This document shows, one piece after another, positions 8,666 through 18,400 of a DNA stretch of 64,000 bases (position 1 is its first letter; the number at the start of each line of letters is the position of its first letter). The stretch is from Sphingobacteriales bacterium (lineage in GTDB: Bacteria > Bacteroidota > Bacteroidia > Chitinophagales > UBA2359). The position numbers were made by a program, and so were the translations under genes. The notes beneath the pieces were generated by a model, which saw only the letters and a program-made list of their open reading frames with translations, was not told where the DNA came from and searched no databases. The DNA is taken from positions 1,615,501 to 1,679,500 of the forward strand of contig JADJJT010000001.1 in assembly GCA_016706405.1 (NCBI GenBank), written 5' to 3'.

Positions 8666-9052
8666 ACCGTTAATAGGGCTTGGTGTATGTTTCGATGCTG
8701 TTGTAACTATACCACTTAATTTTAAGCAAGACCGAATAAAGCTACCGCGAATAAAAATTATATTCGTAATAACCTACAAAAACAGTTGGTTTTATGCAAT
8801 AACAAGATTTGTATTGGTATTCTTTTGTAACATTGTGCAAAATAAAAGTTGGCATTGATACCCCCGCCAAAAACAAGACGTGTATAGTTTACGAGAGAAG
8901 GTAATTTAAGCCAACAGCGGGAGTTTCATCAGTATTGCAAATTGCCTTTTAACGTACAAACTTGATATAGAAGGCCAAAATGGATTTAAGAGTATGAAAG
9001 GTTTAAAAAAAATGGATTTAAGAGTACGAAAAGTTTAAATCACCTGTATTTT
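8666..9052. repeat. Gene-free stretch with a 30-bp direct repeat
   Basis: No credible gene. A tandem pair of near-identical 30-mers lies at 8977-9006 and 9009-9038, both containing ATGGATTTAAGAGTA and differing at two bases. The remainder is probably decayed mobile-element DNA, from its position beside the transposase remnant. Confidence 0.5.
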
Positions 9053-9370
9053 ATGAAAAAGCTTGTGTTATTTATTTTAGTTTTATGCTTGGCTGCTTGC
9101 TTTAAAGAGTCATCAACTGTAGAAATAGATAACAACTATCTTATTGTAGAACAACCTTATAGAGCCTACTCGCCTGCCTGTGATAACGAGTTTAATGCAA
9201 TCCTAAATACAGCAGCATTGTTTTATGGCAATACATTTAAGACTTTTGCAAAAGTAAAGAATAAAAATTTAGAGAAGTGGATTTTTCCTAACTGCGACCA
9301 AGGCGCAGAAGTTATTATTCCTTGGAACATGCCCTTGCCTCCGGATATGTATATTGGTATTCTAGTTTAA
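9053..9370 (+). CDS. Small lipoprotein, function unknown
   Basis: 105 residues beginning MKKLVLFILVLCLAACFKES: a lipoprotein signal peptide with the lipobox LAAC, so the mature protein would start at C16 and be anchored in a membrane. The mature part is about 90 residues with two further cysteines (PACDNEF and FPNCDQG) that could form a disulphide. No known domain is recognised. It stands 70 bp before the cytochrome gene on the same strand, but nothing ties it functionally to the nitrate cluster. Confidence 0.65.
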   Translation: MKKLVLFILVLCLAACFKESSTVEIDNNYLIVEQPYRAYSPACDNEFNAILNTAALFYGNTFKTFAKVKNKNLEKWIFPNCDQGAEVIIPWNMPLPPDMYIGILV

Positions 9371-9440
9371 GAAGAAGATGCAATGAAACTAAAATGGATA
9401 AAGTCATTATAAACGATAATATAATATTAAAATAAATCAA

Positions 9441-10361
9441 ATGGGCGAGTCAAACAAATCAAAAAGTAGGCTTTGTCCTATGTTTAAAGATCCAAAAACT
9501 ATGAGAGCTTTTATTATTTTGCTTCTACTTTTTTTGGGAGTATCTTTCCGGACCTTTGCACAAAACGAAGGAGAAACCATTTTTAAATCTACTTGTTCGG
9601 CTTGCCACAAAGCCAGCAATGAACGCCTGGTTGGGCCAGGTTTGGCAAATGTTCACAAAAAACGCACCGAAGAGTGGTTTATCAATTTTGTCAAGTCGTC
9701 ACAGGGCATGGTTAAAAAAGGCGACCCCGATGCTGTTGCAATTTTTGAAGAGTTCAATAAAACGGTTATGCCCGACCAAAACCTTACCGATGCACAAATA
9801 AAATCAGTGCTGGCCTATATTGTTGAAAACAGCCCAGCCGAAGCAGATGCAACAGCGGCCACCACAGATTCGAAAGCACCCGCCCAAGCAGCCGCAGCGC
9901 GCGTAGCAACAGCAGAAGACATAGTGGCAGGCCAGAATTTATTTATGGGCAAAACAAAATTTGCTAATGGCGGCGCTACCTGCAATTCGTGCCACCACGT
10001 CAAAAATGATAATGTGCTTGCGGGCGGCGCTTTGGCAAAAGACCTTACAGACGCTTATGGCCGACTCACCGCTGACGGGGTGAAAGGCATTCTGGGTGCG
10101 CCACCTTTTCCGGCAATGAAACAAGCATTTCAAAATAACCCGCTGACAGAGGATGAAATTTTTAAACTAACCGCTTTCATGCAAAGTGCTAATGATGAGC
10201 AGGGTAAACAACATCCAGTAAATTATGGAAGGTGGATGCTTTCTGCCGGACTCATTGGTGCTTTCATGCTTATGGGCGTTTATCCGGCATTATGGTTCAG
10301 AAGGAAGAAAAGAACTGTCAATACCCGGATTTACAACCGACAAGTTAAATCCAATAATTAA
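9441..10361 (+). CDS. Membrane-anchored diheme cytochrome c beside nitrate reductase
   Basis: 306 residues with two c-type heme sites, CSACH (C52, C55, H56) and CNSCHH (C181, C184, H185). They lie in two cytochrome c domains joined by an Ala-rich linker (about 133-158). A signal peptide lies near residues 21-41 (MRAFIILLLLFLGV...FAQ). A C-terminal transmembrane helix at about 262-285 is followed by a basic tail. M21, or M14, may be the true start, because the first 20 residues are polar and precede the signal sequence. It lies 36 bp before narG and probably carries electrons on the periplasmic side to NarI or another acceptor. No standard gene name is certain (NarC-like). Confidence 0.85.
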   Translation: MGESNKSKSRLCPMFKDPKTMRAFIILLLLFLGVSFRTFAQNEGETIFKSTCSACHKASNERLVGPGLANVHKKRTEEWFINFVKSSQGMVKKGDPDAVAIFEEFNKTVMPDQNLTDAQIKSVLAYIVENSPAEADATAATTDSKAPAQAAAARVATAEDIVAGQNLFMGKTKFANGGATCNSCHHVKNDNVLAGGALAKDLTDAYGRLTADGVKGILGAPPFPAMKQAFQNNPLTEDEIFKLTAFMQSANDEQGKQHPVNYGRWMLSAGLIGAFMLMGVYPALWFRRKKRTVNTRIYNRQVKSNN

Positions 10362-10397
10362 TAATATATTATAAATTTACAAATAAATAAAGATAAC

Positions 10398-13300
10398 ATG
10401 AGTTGGATTGAAGACATTATCTCCCCTAAAACTCGCAAGTGGGAAGAATTTTACCGCAACCGTTTCCAGCACGACCGCATAGTTCGAAGTACCCACGGTG
10501 TTAACTGCACCGGAGGTTGCTCGTGGCAAATTCATGTGAAGGACGGAATTGTAGTGTGGGAAACCCAGCAATTGGACTACCCACTTCTTGAGGATTCGCT
10601 TCCACCATACGAACCACGTGGCTGCCAGCGCGGTATATCTTATTCGTGGTATTTGTACAGCCCATTGCGCATTAAATACCCGCTTATTCGTGGTACATTG
10701 CTCGATTTTTACCGCGAGGAAAAGAAAAATGCCGGAGGCGACCCGCTTAAAGCTTGGGAGAACCTGCAAAACAATAAAGAAAAACGCAAACGCTACCAAT
10801 GGTCGCGTGGAAAAGGCGGATTCCGCCGGACATCGTGGGATGAAGTGCTTGAAATTATGGCTGCCGCAAATATTTATACGGCAAAAAAACACGGCCCCGA
10901 CCGTGTTGCAGGCTTCTCGCCCATTCCAGCCATGTCTATGCTGAGCTATGCCGCCGGTGCGCGTTTCCTTCAACTATTCGGTGGGTTTAATTTGAGCTTC
11001 TATGACTGGTATTGCGATTTACCCACACACTTCCCCGAAATGTGGGGCGAGCAAACCGACGTGTGCGAAAGTGCCGACTGGTATAACTCCAAACTGATAG
11101 CCGACATGGGAGCATGCCTCAATATGACACGTACTCCCGACTGCCACTTCTTTGCCGAATCACGCCATAATGGAACAAAAGCGGTAGTGTTCTCACCCGA
11201 CTTTAGCCAGGTGTGTAAGTATGCAGACCAGTGGGTGCCTGTGCATCCGGGTACTGATAACGCTTTCTGGATGGCTGTAACACATATCATCCTAAAAGAA
11301 TATCATCACGAAAAACAGATACCTTATTTTATTAACTACACCAAACAATATACCGATAGCCCTTATTTAGTAAAACTTGAAAAAGAAGGCGACCATTTTA
11401 AACCCGGAAGATTAATACATGCCAACGAATTGGCAGAATGGAAAGATATTGAAAATGGCGACTGGAAATTCCTAAATATTGACGCTAAAACAGGCAATTT
11501 TGTTTCTCCTAAAGGCAGTATGGGCTACCGCTGGGATAAAGCTGGCGGCAGGTGGAATATGAAATTAGAGTGCGGCGAAACCGATAAATCATTTGATCCG
11601 GTGCTTACCATGCTTAACCAAAATGATGGCGTACTACAAACCGAATTTATTGAATATGGCCTTAACAAAACATTCTTGCGCGGTGTACCAGTAAAATATG
11701 TAGATACCGTGAATGGCAAAGTGCCAGTTGCTACAATTTATGACTTGCTGATGGGCCAGTATGGTGTTGACCGCGGTCTTGCGGGTGATTATCCGAAAGA
11801 CTATACCGATAAAGATGCCTCTTACACCCCAGCATGGCAAGAAATATTCACCGGAATTGATTCAAAAACCGTTATCCAGTTTGCACACGAATGGTCAAAT
11901 ACTGCCGAGGTTACCAAAGGCAAATGTATGGTAATTGTCGGCGCAGGTATTAATCACTGGTATCATGCCAATCTTATTTACCGGTCTGCTGCCATGGCTT
12001 TGGCCTTGTGCGGCTGCGTGGGCGTTAATGGCGGTGGACTAAACCACTACGTTGGCCAGGAAAAATTAGCTCCGGTTGATTCATGGGGTGCTATCACATT
12101 TGCAAAAGACTGGGTGCCAACAGCAAGGCTACAGCAAGCTCCGCTTTGGCATTATATCAATACCTGCCAGTACAGATATGATGGCTTCCATTGGCATTAC
12201 AACCCGGTGCCCGACAACGAATGGACAAAAAAACACACGGCAGATACAATTTTTACCGCAGTAAGAAACGGATGGATGCCTTACTACCCGCAGTTCAACA
12301 AAAACCCCTTGAACCTTCATAAAGAAGCCGCCGCCGCCGGCGCTAAAACGAATGAAGAGTTTATCAATTGGACAGTAGAACAGTTGAAAAACCGTAAACT
12401 TGAATTTTCTATCAACGACCCCGAATCGGAAGACAATTTCCCGCGTGTATGGTATATTTGGCGCGGAAACGCCATACACGGCAGTATGAAAGGACACGAG
12501 TATGCCTTTAAGCATTACCTTGGAACACATACCAATGCCATTGCAACAGATGCAGATGATAAAACGGAAGAAGTAAAATGGCACGATATTGCCCCGGTTG
12601 GCAAAATGGATTTGGTAGTGGATTTAAATTTCCGGATGGATTCATCAGCACTCTATTCAGATATTGTGTTGCCAGCCGCTTCATGGTATGAAAAAACTGA
12701 CTTGAACAGTACCGACCTGCACTCTTTCATCCACCCGCTTGGGCAAGCTGTTGCGCCGGTTTGGGAATCAAAAACCGACTGGGATATTTTCAAACTTATT
12801 ACCAAAGCAACCAGCGAATTGGCAAAAACTCATTTTTCTGAATTGCAGACCGATATTGTGATGACACCATTATCGCACGATTCTAAAGATGAAATTTCGC
12901 AACCCAATATCAAAGATTGGTTTAAAGGGGAATGTGAGCCAGTTCCGGGAAAATCAATGCCTAAATTTACCGTGGTAACTCGCGATTATACCCAGCTTTA
13001 TGAGAAATTTATTACCCTGGGCGAAGGTATCCGCGAAAAAGGATTGGGTGCGCATGGCAACCATTATTTCTGCCAAGAAGAGTACGATGAAATGTGCGTT
13101 TCGCATCATTTCCCAAAAAGAAAATACGGCGACAAAGTTTTACCAAGTATCCAAGAAGATGAATGGGCAGCTAATGCAGTATTGCATTTATCTACCCTTG
13201 CCAACGGCAAATTGAATGTAGAGGCTTACAAAAATATGGAAAAGAAAACCGGACTTGTATTAGCTGACTTGGGTGAAGGAAGCAAAGACCTTAGGTTGCG

Positions 13301-14009
13301 TTACACCGACCTTTCTGCTCAGCCGCGCAGGTATAATACCTCGCCTTTATGGTCCGGATTGATGAACAACGGCAGGGCTTATGCAGCCTACACCTATAAT
13401 GTAGAGAGGTTAGTTCCGTGGAGAACACTTACCGGCCGCCAGCATTTTTATCTTGACCAAGAATTGTACATCGCTTACGGCGAGCATTTGCCAACTTACA
13501 AACCGGCCCCAAGACCCGAAGTATATGGCGATTTGCGCGAAACATGGAAGAAAGGAAAAGCTCTGGCGCTCAATTATATTACACCACACGGCAAATGGCA
13601 TATTCACTCTACCTATATGGAAAATTTAAGGATGCTAACTTTGTCTCGGGGTATTGAGCCTTGCTGGCTTAGCGAAGTTGATGCCGAAACATTAGGCATC
13701 AAAGACAACGACTGGGTAGAAGTTCACAATGACCACGGAGTTTATGTTACCCGTGCGGTTGTGAGTTCCAGAATTGCGCCGGGAATGTGTATTGTGTATC
13801 ACGTTCCGGAAAGAACAATCGTTCCCAAATCGCAATTGCGGGGAAGGCGCGGCGGCGGACACAATAGTGTTACCCGCACGCACTTGAAGCCAAACTACTT
13901 AAATGGTGGCTACGGGCAATTCTCTTACCACTTTAACTATTGGGGGCCAATTGCACCAAACCGCGACTCTTATGTAATAGTACAAAAGATGGAAAAATTG
14001 GAATGGTAA
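10398..14009 (+). CDS. narG: Respiratory nitrate reductase, alpha subunit
   Basis: 1203 residues, close to the usual length. It reduces nitrate to nitrite at a molybdenum bis-guanine-dinucleotide centre. The FS0 cluster ligands are H33, C37, C41 and C76, with the same 4-4-35 spacing as E. coli NarG. The molybdenum aspartate is D207 in YDWYCDLPT. Other matches include GWEQTDV-type MWGEQTDVCESADWYNSK and the C-terminal NSVTRTHLKPN region. There is no twin-arginine signal, so it is predicted to be cytoplasmic, bound to NarHI. The start ATG at 10398 fits the family N-terminus. It is first in narGHJI, after the cytochrome gene. Moco supply is represented by moaA downstream. Confidence 0.97.
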   Translation: MSWIEDIISPKTRKWEEFYRNRFQHDRIVRSTHGVNCTGGCSWQIHVKDGIVVWETQQLDYPLLEDSLPPYEPRGCQRGISYSWYLYSPLRIKYPLIRGTLLDFYREEKKNAGGDPLKAWENLQNNKEKRKRYQWSRGKGGFRRTSWDEVLEIMAAANIYTAKKHGPDRVAGFSPIPAMSMLSYAAGARFLQLFGGFNLSFYDWYCDLPTHFPEMWGEQTDVCESADWYNSKLIADMGACLNMTRTPDCHFFAESRHNGTKAVVFSPDFSQVCKYADQWVPVHPGTDNAFWMAVTHIILKEYHHEKQIPYFINYTKQYTDSPYLVKLEKEGDHFKPGRLIHANELAEWKDIENGDWKFLNIDAKTGNFVSPKGSMGYRWDKAGGRWNMKLECGETDKSFDPVLTMLNQNDGVLQTEFIEYGLNKTFLRGVPVKYVDTVNGKVPVATIYDLLMGQYGVDRGLAGDYPKDYTDKDASYTPAWQEIFTGIDSKTVIQFAHEWSNTAEVTKGKCMVIVGAGINHWYHANLIYRSAAMALALCGCVGVNGGGLNHYVGQEKLAPVDSWGAITFAKDWVPTARLQQAPLWHYINTCQYRYDGFHWHYNPVPDNEWTKKHTADTIFTAVRNGWMPYYPQFNKNPLNLHKEAAAAGAKTNEEFINWTVEQLKNRKLEFSINDPESEDNFPRVWYIWRGNAIHGSMKGHEYAFKHYLGTHTNAIATDADDKTEEVKWHDIAPVGKMDLVVDLNFRMDSSALYSDIVLPAASWYEKTDLNSTDLHSFIHPLGQAVAPVWESKTDWDIFKLITKATSELAKTHFSELQTDIVMTPLSHDSKDEISQPNIKDWFKGECEPVPGKSMPKFTVVTRDYTQLYEKFITLGEGIREKGLGAHGNHYFCQEEYDEMCVSHHFPKRKYGDKVLPSIQEDEWAANAVLHLSTLANGKLNVEAYKNMEKKTGLVLADLGEGSKDLRLRYTDLSAQPRRYNTSPLWSGLMNNGRAYAAYTYNVERLVPWRTLTGRQHFYLDQELYIAYGEHLPTYKPAPRPEVYGDLRETWKKGKALALNYITPHGKWHIHSTYMENLRMLTLSRGIEPCWLSEVDAETLGIKDNDWVEVHNDHGVYVTRAVVSSRIAPGMCIVYHVPERTIVPKSQLRGRRGGGHNSVTRTHLKPNYLNGGYGQFSYHFNYWGPIAPNRDSYVIVQKMEKLEW

Positions 14010-14062
14010 TTGGGTTAAATCCCCAAAAAAGTAATTTTTAAATTTTAAACTCGATAAATAAT

Positions 14063-15613
14063 ATGGACGTTCGTTCACAAATATCAATGGTGTTTCACCT
14101 CGACAAGTGTATCGGTTGTCACACTTGCTCTATAGCGTGTAAAAATATCTGGACTGACCGCAAAGGCGCAGAATACATGTGGTGGAATAATGTCGAAACA
14201 AAACCCGGTACTGGCTACCCAACAAAATGGGAAGACCAGGGCATTTACAAAGGCGGCTGGGAAAAGAACGGCAACACTATAAACCTGAAAGGCGCAGGCA
14301 AACTGCGCGGATTGGTTAATATTTTTCACAACCCTAACCTACCGGTAATTGACGACTATTATGAACCGTTTACTTACCGCTATCTCGACCTTATTGAGTC
14401 GCCCGAAATGGATGACCAGCCATCGGCACGCCCTATCTCATTAATTACCGGAAAACCCATTGATATTAAAATGGGTCCCAACTGGGATGATGACCTTAGC
14501 GGTACGCCCGACTACGCCCGCCAAGATCCGAACTTTAAAAACCTTACTCCTGCCGAACAGGAAGTAATGTTTCAATTAGAAAGAATGGCCTTTTTCTATT
14601 TGCCTCGTATTTGCAATCACTGTCTTAATCCGGCATGTGTTGCTGCTTGCCCTTCGGGGGCTATTTATAAAAGGGGCGAAGATGGCGTAGTACTCATTAA
14701 TCAGGAAGTGTGCAGGGCGTGGAGAATGTGTGTAACCGCCTGCCCCTACAAAAAATCATATTATAACTGGCATACCGGAAAGTCTGAAAAGTGTATTCTG
14801 TGCTTCCCGCGTCTTGAAGCAGGACTTGCCCCCGCTTGTATGCACTCTTGCGTTGGTAGAATTCGCTACCTCGGAGTTTTGCTATATGATGCTTCTAAAC
14901 TTGAGACGGCAGTAAAGGCCGATGAAGCTAATTTGATTAGCAGCCAGCTTGATATGATACTTGACCCGTTTGATGAAGAAGTGATACAAGCCGCAAAAAG
15001 AAATGGTGTTGCCGACAGTACCATAAGAGCCGCGCAGTTTTCGCCTGTTTACAAATATGTGAAAGAATGGAAACTTGCCCTGCCTTTGCATCCCGAGTTT
15101 CGCACCATGCCAATGTTGTTTTATGTACCACCATTGTTGCCGGTAATGGCGTCACTTAAACAGGTTGACAATAGCGCACAGGCCGAGAAAATGAACCCTA
15201 TTGCCAAATATTGGGACGACAACTGGCTTTACGATACCAGCACAAAAGAACTGTTTGGCACACTTGACCAAGTGCGTTTCCCATTGAAATATCTTGCAAG
15301 TATGTTCAGTGCAGGCGACGAGTCGCTTATCAAAGACAAATGGAAAAAACTGATGGCAGTTCGTATCCACCGCAGACAGGTTACCGTTGGCGATATAACA
15401 CCAGAGCGTGCAAATGAAGCCTTGCGCGAAGCCGGACTAACCGCTGAGCAGGCAGAAGGAATTTTTTACCTTACCGCATTGGCCAAATTTGACGACCGTT
15501 TTGTAATTCCACCGGCACACCGCGAGCAAGCCGTTGAAATGCTCGAATTTACCGGCGACACTAAAGGTGACACAGGATTTGGATTTACCCTAAAACCAAC
15601 AAGAGGCGCGTAA
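14063..15613 (+). CDS. narH: Respiratory nitrate reductase, beta (iron-sulfur) subunit
   Basis: 516 residues. It passes electrons from NarI heme to NarG through four Fe-S clusters. The first set is C16, C19, C22 and C26 (CIGCHTCSIAC), positions identical to E. coli. CNHCLNPACVAAC and CRAWRMCVTACPYKK follow, where a tryptophan replaces one cysteine to give the [3Fe-4S] cluster. The last set is EKCILCFPR with CMHSCVGRIRYLG. The C-terminal domain (about 300-500) is the NarH dimer region. It starts 53 bp after narG and is followed 14 bp later by narJ. Confidence 0.97.
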   Translation: MDVRSQISMVFHLDKCIGCHTCSIACKNIWTDRKGAEYMWWNNVETKPGTGYPTKWEDQGIYKGGWEKNGNTINLKGAGKLRGLVNIFHNPNLPVIDDYYEPFTYRYLDLIESPEMDDQPSARPISLITGKPIDIKMGPNWDDDLSGTPDYARQDPNFKNLTPAEQEVMFQLERMAFFYLPRICNHCLNPACVAACPSGAIYKRGEDGVVLINQEVCRAWRMCVTACPYKKSYYNWHTGKSEKCILCFPRLEAGLAPACMHSCVGRIRYLGVLLYDASKLETAVKADEANLISSQLDMILDPFDEEVIQAAKRNGVADSTIRAAQFSPVYKYVKEWKLALPLHPEFRTMPMLFYVPPLLPVMASLKQVDNSAQAEKMNPIAKYWDDNWLYDTSTKELFGTLDQVRFPLKYLASMFSAGDESLIKDKWKKLMAVRIHRRQVTVGDITPERANEALREAGLTAEQAEGIFYLTALAKFDDRFVIPPAHREQAVEMLEFTGDTKGDTGFGFTLKPTRGA

Positions 15614-15627
15614 ATAAAATAGAAATT

Positions 15628-16290
15628 ATGAAGAACATTAATCATTATGCCATACTGGCAGATTTGTTTGAATATCCCGGTCCGGATTTTCCGGATAAAG
15701 TAATGAAAGCACAAGAGGTGCTAAATGAAAAATATCCGGATGCTGCTAACTTACTTCAGCCCTTTACCGAGTTTATTTCAAAAGCAACCTACCGCGAGCG
15801 CGAAGAACTGTTTACCCGCTCTTTCGATGTGCAGGCAGTTACTACGCTTGATTTGGGCTATGTGGTTTTTGGTGAAGATTACAAAAGAGGAGAGCTATTA
15901 GTAAACCTTAACCGGGAACACCGCGATGCCGGAAACGACTGCGGTACAGAACTTGCCGACCACCTTACCAATATACTGCGACTATTGCCGAAGATGAAAG
16001 AGGAAGCAATTCGCAACGAGTTGGTAGAGAAAGTGCTTGCATCTGCCGTAAGAAAGATGGTAACTGATTTTGACCCGAAAAATATTGAAGAAAAAGAAAA
16101 GGTGTATAAAAAACACCACAAAACACTGATAGAAAAATCGGAAAATCATTACACCGTTTATCAAAACACATTGATGGCACTTTATAGCGTTTTAAAAACA
16201 GACTTCGACCTTGTTGAGCCGGAGAACAAACAAGAAACCTCTGAATTTTTAAAATATGTTTACACAGAAATAGAACTTGAAAAAGATTAA
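15628..16290 (+). CDS. narJ: Nitrate reductase assembly chaperone
   Basis: 220 residues, all-helical, in the standard place between narH and narI. NarJ-type features are the N-terminal ADLFEYPGPDFPD, TYREREELFTRSFDVQAVTTLDLGYVVFGEDYKRGELLVNL and the late LVEPENKQETS stretch. NarJ binds apo-NarGH and supports molybdenum cofactor insertion before membrane attachment to NarI; it is not part of the final enzyme. The tail is slightly longer than in proteobacterial NarJ and rich in Lys/Glu. TCCGGA occurs three times in its first 100 bp. Confidence 0.93.
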   Translation: MKNINHYAILADLFEYPGPDFPDKVMKAQEVLNEKYPDAANLLQPFTEFISKATYREREELFTRSFDVQAVTTLDLGYVVFGEDYKRGELLVNLNREHRDAGNDCGTELADHLTNILRLLPKMKEEAIRNELVEKVLASAVRKMVTDFDPKNIEEKEKVYKKHHKTLIEKSENHYTVYQNTLMALYSVLKTDFDLVEPENKQETSEFLKYVYTEIELEKD

Positions 16291-16316
16291 AAACTTAACA
16301 ACTAAATCTCATAAAA

Positions 16317-17057
16317 ATGGATGGATTAATTAACGCACTAAACAATTTTCTACTAATCGGCTTGCCGTACATGGCTTTGCTGGTGTTTTTGGTAGGCTCT
16401 ATTTACAAATATACCCAGGTAAAATTCCAGTATTCATCGCTGTCGTCTCAGTTCTTAGAAGGAAGACAACTGTTTTGGGGTTCGGTGCCGTTTCACTGGG
16501 GAATTCTCATTCTGTTTTTCGGACACCTGACGGCGTTCCTAATCCCCCGACAAGTATTATTGTGGAACAGCCATCCGGTTCGGCTAATTGTTATAGAGGT
16601 GGCCGCATTCATTTTTGCCATTGCGGTGCTCATCGGCCTAATCAATTTGTTTACCCGCCGAACAACCAGCGACCGAGTAAAAATGGTAACAAGCAAAATG
16701 GATATTTTTATCGAGTTGTTACTAATCGCGCAGGTAATTACCGGACTATGGGTTGCCTATAATTTCCGCTGGGGTTCGTCTTGGTTTGCTTCGGTACTGA
16801 CACCTTATTTGTGGTCAATTTTTAAACTACAGCCCGACACCGCCGCCGTGGCAGCACTTCCATGGGTAATTAGGCTGCACATAGCCGGGGCTTATCTTAT
16901 TGTCCTTTTGATTCCGTTCTCAAGGCTTACCCACTTCTTGGTTTACCCTTTAAATTATTTGTGGAGACCATACCAGCAGGTAATGTGGTATTGGAACAGA
17001 AAACAAGTGCGAAGCTCGGATACCAAATGGACAATGCAAAGGCCAAAAAACAACTGA
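16317..17057 (+). CDS. narI: Respiratory nitrate reductase, gamma (cytochrome b) subunit
   Basis: 246 residues with five transmembrane helices. It oxidises quinol at the periplasmic face and passes electrons to NarH. The four heme-ligand histidines are H60 and H70 (FHWGILILFFGHL) and H188 and H206 (RLHIAGAYL...RLTHFL), spaced as in E. coli NarI (56, 66, 187, 205). Charged loops (FTRRTTSDRVK) fit the positive-inside rule. It closes narGHJI; the next ORF begins about 60 bp further on. Confidence 0.95.
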   Translation: MDGLINALNNFLLIGLPYMALLVFLVGSIYKYTQVKFQYSSLSSQFLEGRQLFWGSVPFHWGILILFFGHLTAFLIPRQVLLWNSHPVRLIVIEVAAFIFAIAVLIGLINLFTRRTTSDRVKMVTSKMDIFIELLLIAQVITGLWVAYNFRWGSSWFASVLTPYLWSIFKLQPDTAAVAALPWVIRLHIAGAYLIVLLIPFSRLTHFLVYPLNYLWRPYQQVMWYWNRKQVRSSDTKWTMQRPKNN

Positions 17058-17116
17058 TTAGTTAAATTGAATGGAATTTTGTGTTGTGAAGAATATTGAA
17101 TTTGAGCAAAGATTTT

Positions 17117-17581
17117 ATGATAGTTCAAACGCTGCTTTTAAATATTGTTGCCGATTTGGAACTGACAGCTTCTCAGGCAGTCAAGTTTATTCTGATGCTA
17201 ATTCTTTTAGCCGCAGCGACTCTTAATGTTTACAAAGCCTATAAGGCAAACACAGCACAAAAGAAAACGATAAAAATAGGTATAGCAGCCATCCTTATTT
17301 TAATTATACTCCCCATTAAAAGGTGGTATGATATTGAGGGCGATTTGCTTAACCACCCCGAATACACCACTGGTGTTACGATTAATTATTGTGACGAATT
17401 TGCCAAGGGTGCCGCTGTTGAGTTTTCGTATGAAGTAGATGGAGTGGAGTATCGCAATTGCAATGCCTATCATCCCGTTCCAAAGGAACAAATAATTTTT
17501 TCCGGAGGAAAATATGCCGTGCGATACTCTAAAAAATATCCGGATAAAGGACGAATGGATTTTAAACAACCGGTTCCTTAG
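17117..17581 (+). CDS. Small membrane protein in the nitrate cluster, function unknown
   Basis: About 154 residues from the ATG at 17117 (MIVQTLLLN); an in-frame TTG at 17096 is a weaker start. Two transmembrane helices (about residues 20-40 and 52-68 from the ATG) are followed by a soluble domain of about 90 residues with a YEVDGVEYRNCNAYHPVP core and the ending KYAVRYSKKYPDKGRMDFKQP. This resembles the small DUF3592-like or TM-plus-beta folds common in Bacteroidota. It is co-directional with narI, with a 59-bp gap. A role in respiration is not shown. Confidence 0.65.
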   Translation: MIVQTLLLNIVADLELTASQAVKFILMLILLAAATLNVYKAYKANTAQKKTIKIGIAAILILIILPIKRWYDIEGDLLNHPEYTTGVTINYCDEFAKGAAVEFSYEVDGVEYRNCNAYHPVPKEQIIFSGGKYAVRYSKKYPDKGRMDFKQPVP

Positions 17582-17719
17582 CCGTAGTTTAAAAAAATAG
17601 TAGATCCAAAAATTATACTGCTTAATCGCAAAAACACGCAAGTATTAAGGCAGATGAAATTGCTTTGCTTATGATTTTGTATTTCTTTTAACTTTAGTAA
17701 TCTAAAATATTGAAAGTGA

Positions 17720-18352
17720 ATGACAGAAAGCTATCAAAAATTACTGCGCAATAACCAAGAATGGGCCGCCGAAAAATATGCAGCAGATGGCGACTATTTT
17801 AATAATCTTGCAAAAGGGCAGTCTCCGGAATATTTGTGGATAGGTTGCTCAGACAGTCGTGTTTCGGCCAATGAAGTTACGCAAACACAGCCAGGTGAAA
17901 TTTTTGTGCATCGAAATATTGCCAACGTAGTAATTCAGACAGATATGAATCTGCTTAGTGTACTGTATTTCGCTGTTGATATTTTGCGCGTGAAACATGT
18001 AATTATTTGTGGACATTATGGCTGCGGAGGTGTAAATGCCGCCATGCAAAACAGAGATTTCGGTTTTGTGAACAATTGGTTGCGCAGTATCAAAGAGGTA
18101 TATGTCAAACACAAAAAAGAATTGGAAGCTATTAAGGATTTGAAAAGCAGAGAGAGGCGGCTGGTAGAATTGAATATAATTGAGCAAACCAACAACCTCG
18201 CAAAAACGCGCATTGTGCAACGCGCATGGAAAAAAGGCTCACTCCAAATACACTCGTGGGTTTTTGATTGCAAGATAGGGTTGATAAAAGAGTTGAATAA
18301 CAAGGTAAGCTCCCTGCAAGATGTGGAGCCTATATTCAGATATGAATTATAA
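17720..18352 (+). CDS. can: Beta-class carbonic anhydrase
   Basis: 210 residues. Zinc ligands C43, H99 and C102 and the D45-R47 dyad are all present (GCSDSRV and ICGHYGCGGV), as in the E. coli Can type. The enzyme interconverts CO2 and bicarbonate in the cytoplasm. Its place between narI and narK is unusual: SulP or carboxylase genes are more usual neighbours. It may help pH or bicarbonate balance during denitrification, or simply be carried along. No signal peptide. Confidence 0.93.
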   Translation: MTESYQKLLRNNQEWAAEKYAADGDYFNNLAKGQSPEYLWIGCSDSRVSANEVTQTQPGEIFVHRNIANVVIQTDMNLLSVLYFAVDILRVKHVIICGHYGCGGVNAAMQNRDFGFVNNWLRSIKEVYVKHKKELEAIKDLKSRERRLVELNIIEQTNNLAKTRIVQRAWKKGSLQIHSWVFDCKIGLIKELNNKVSSLQDVEPIFRYEL

Positions 18353-18400
18353 AAATAAATATCTGCAATAATTCTAAATTAAAATTAAAAATAAACATCT

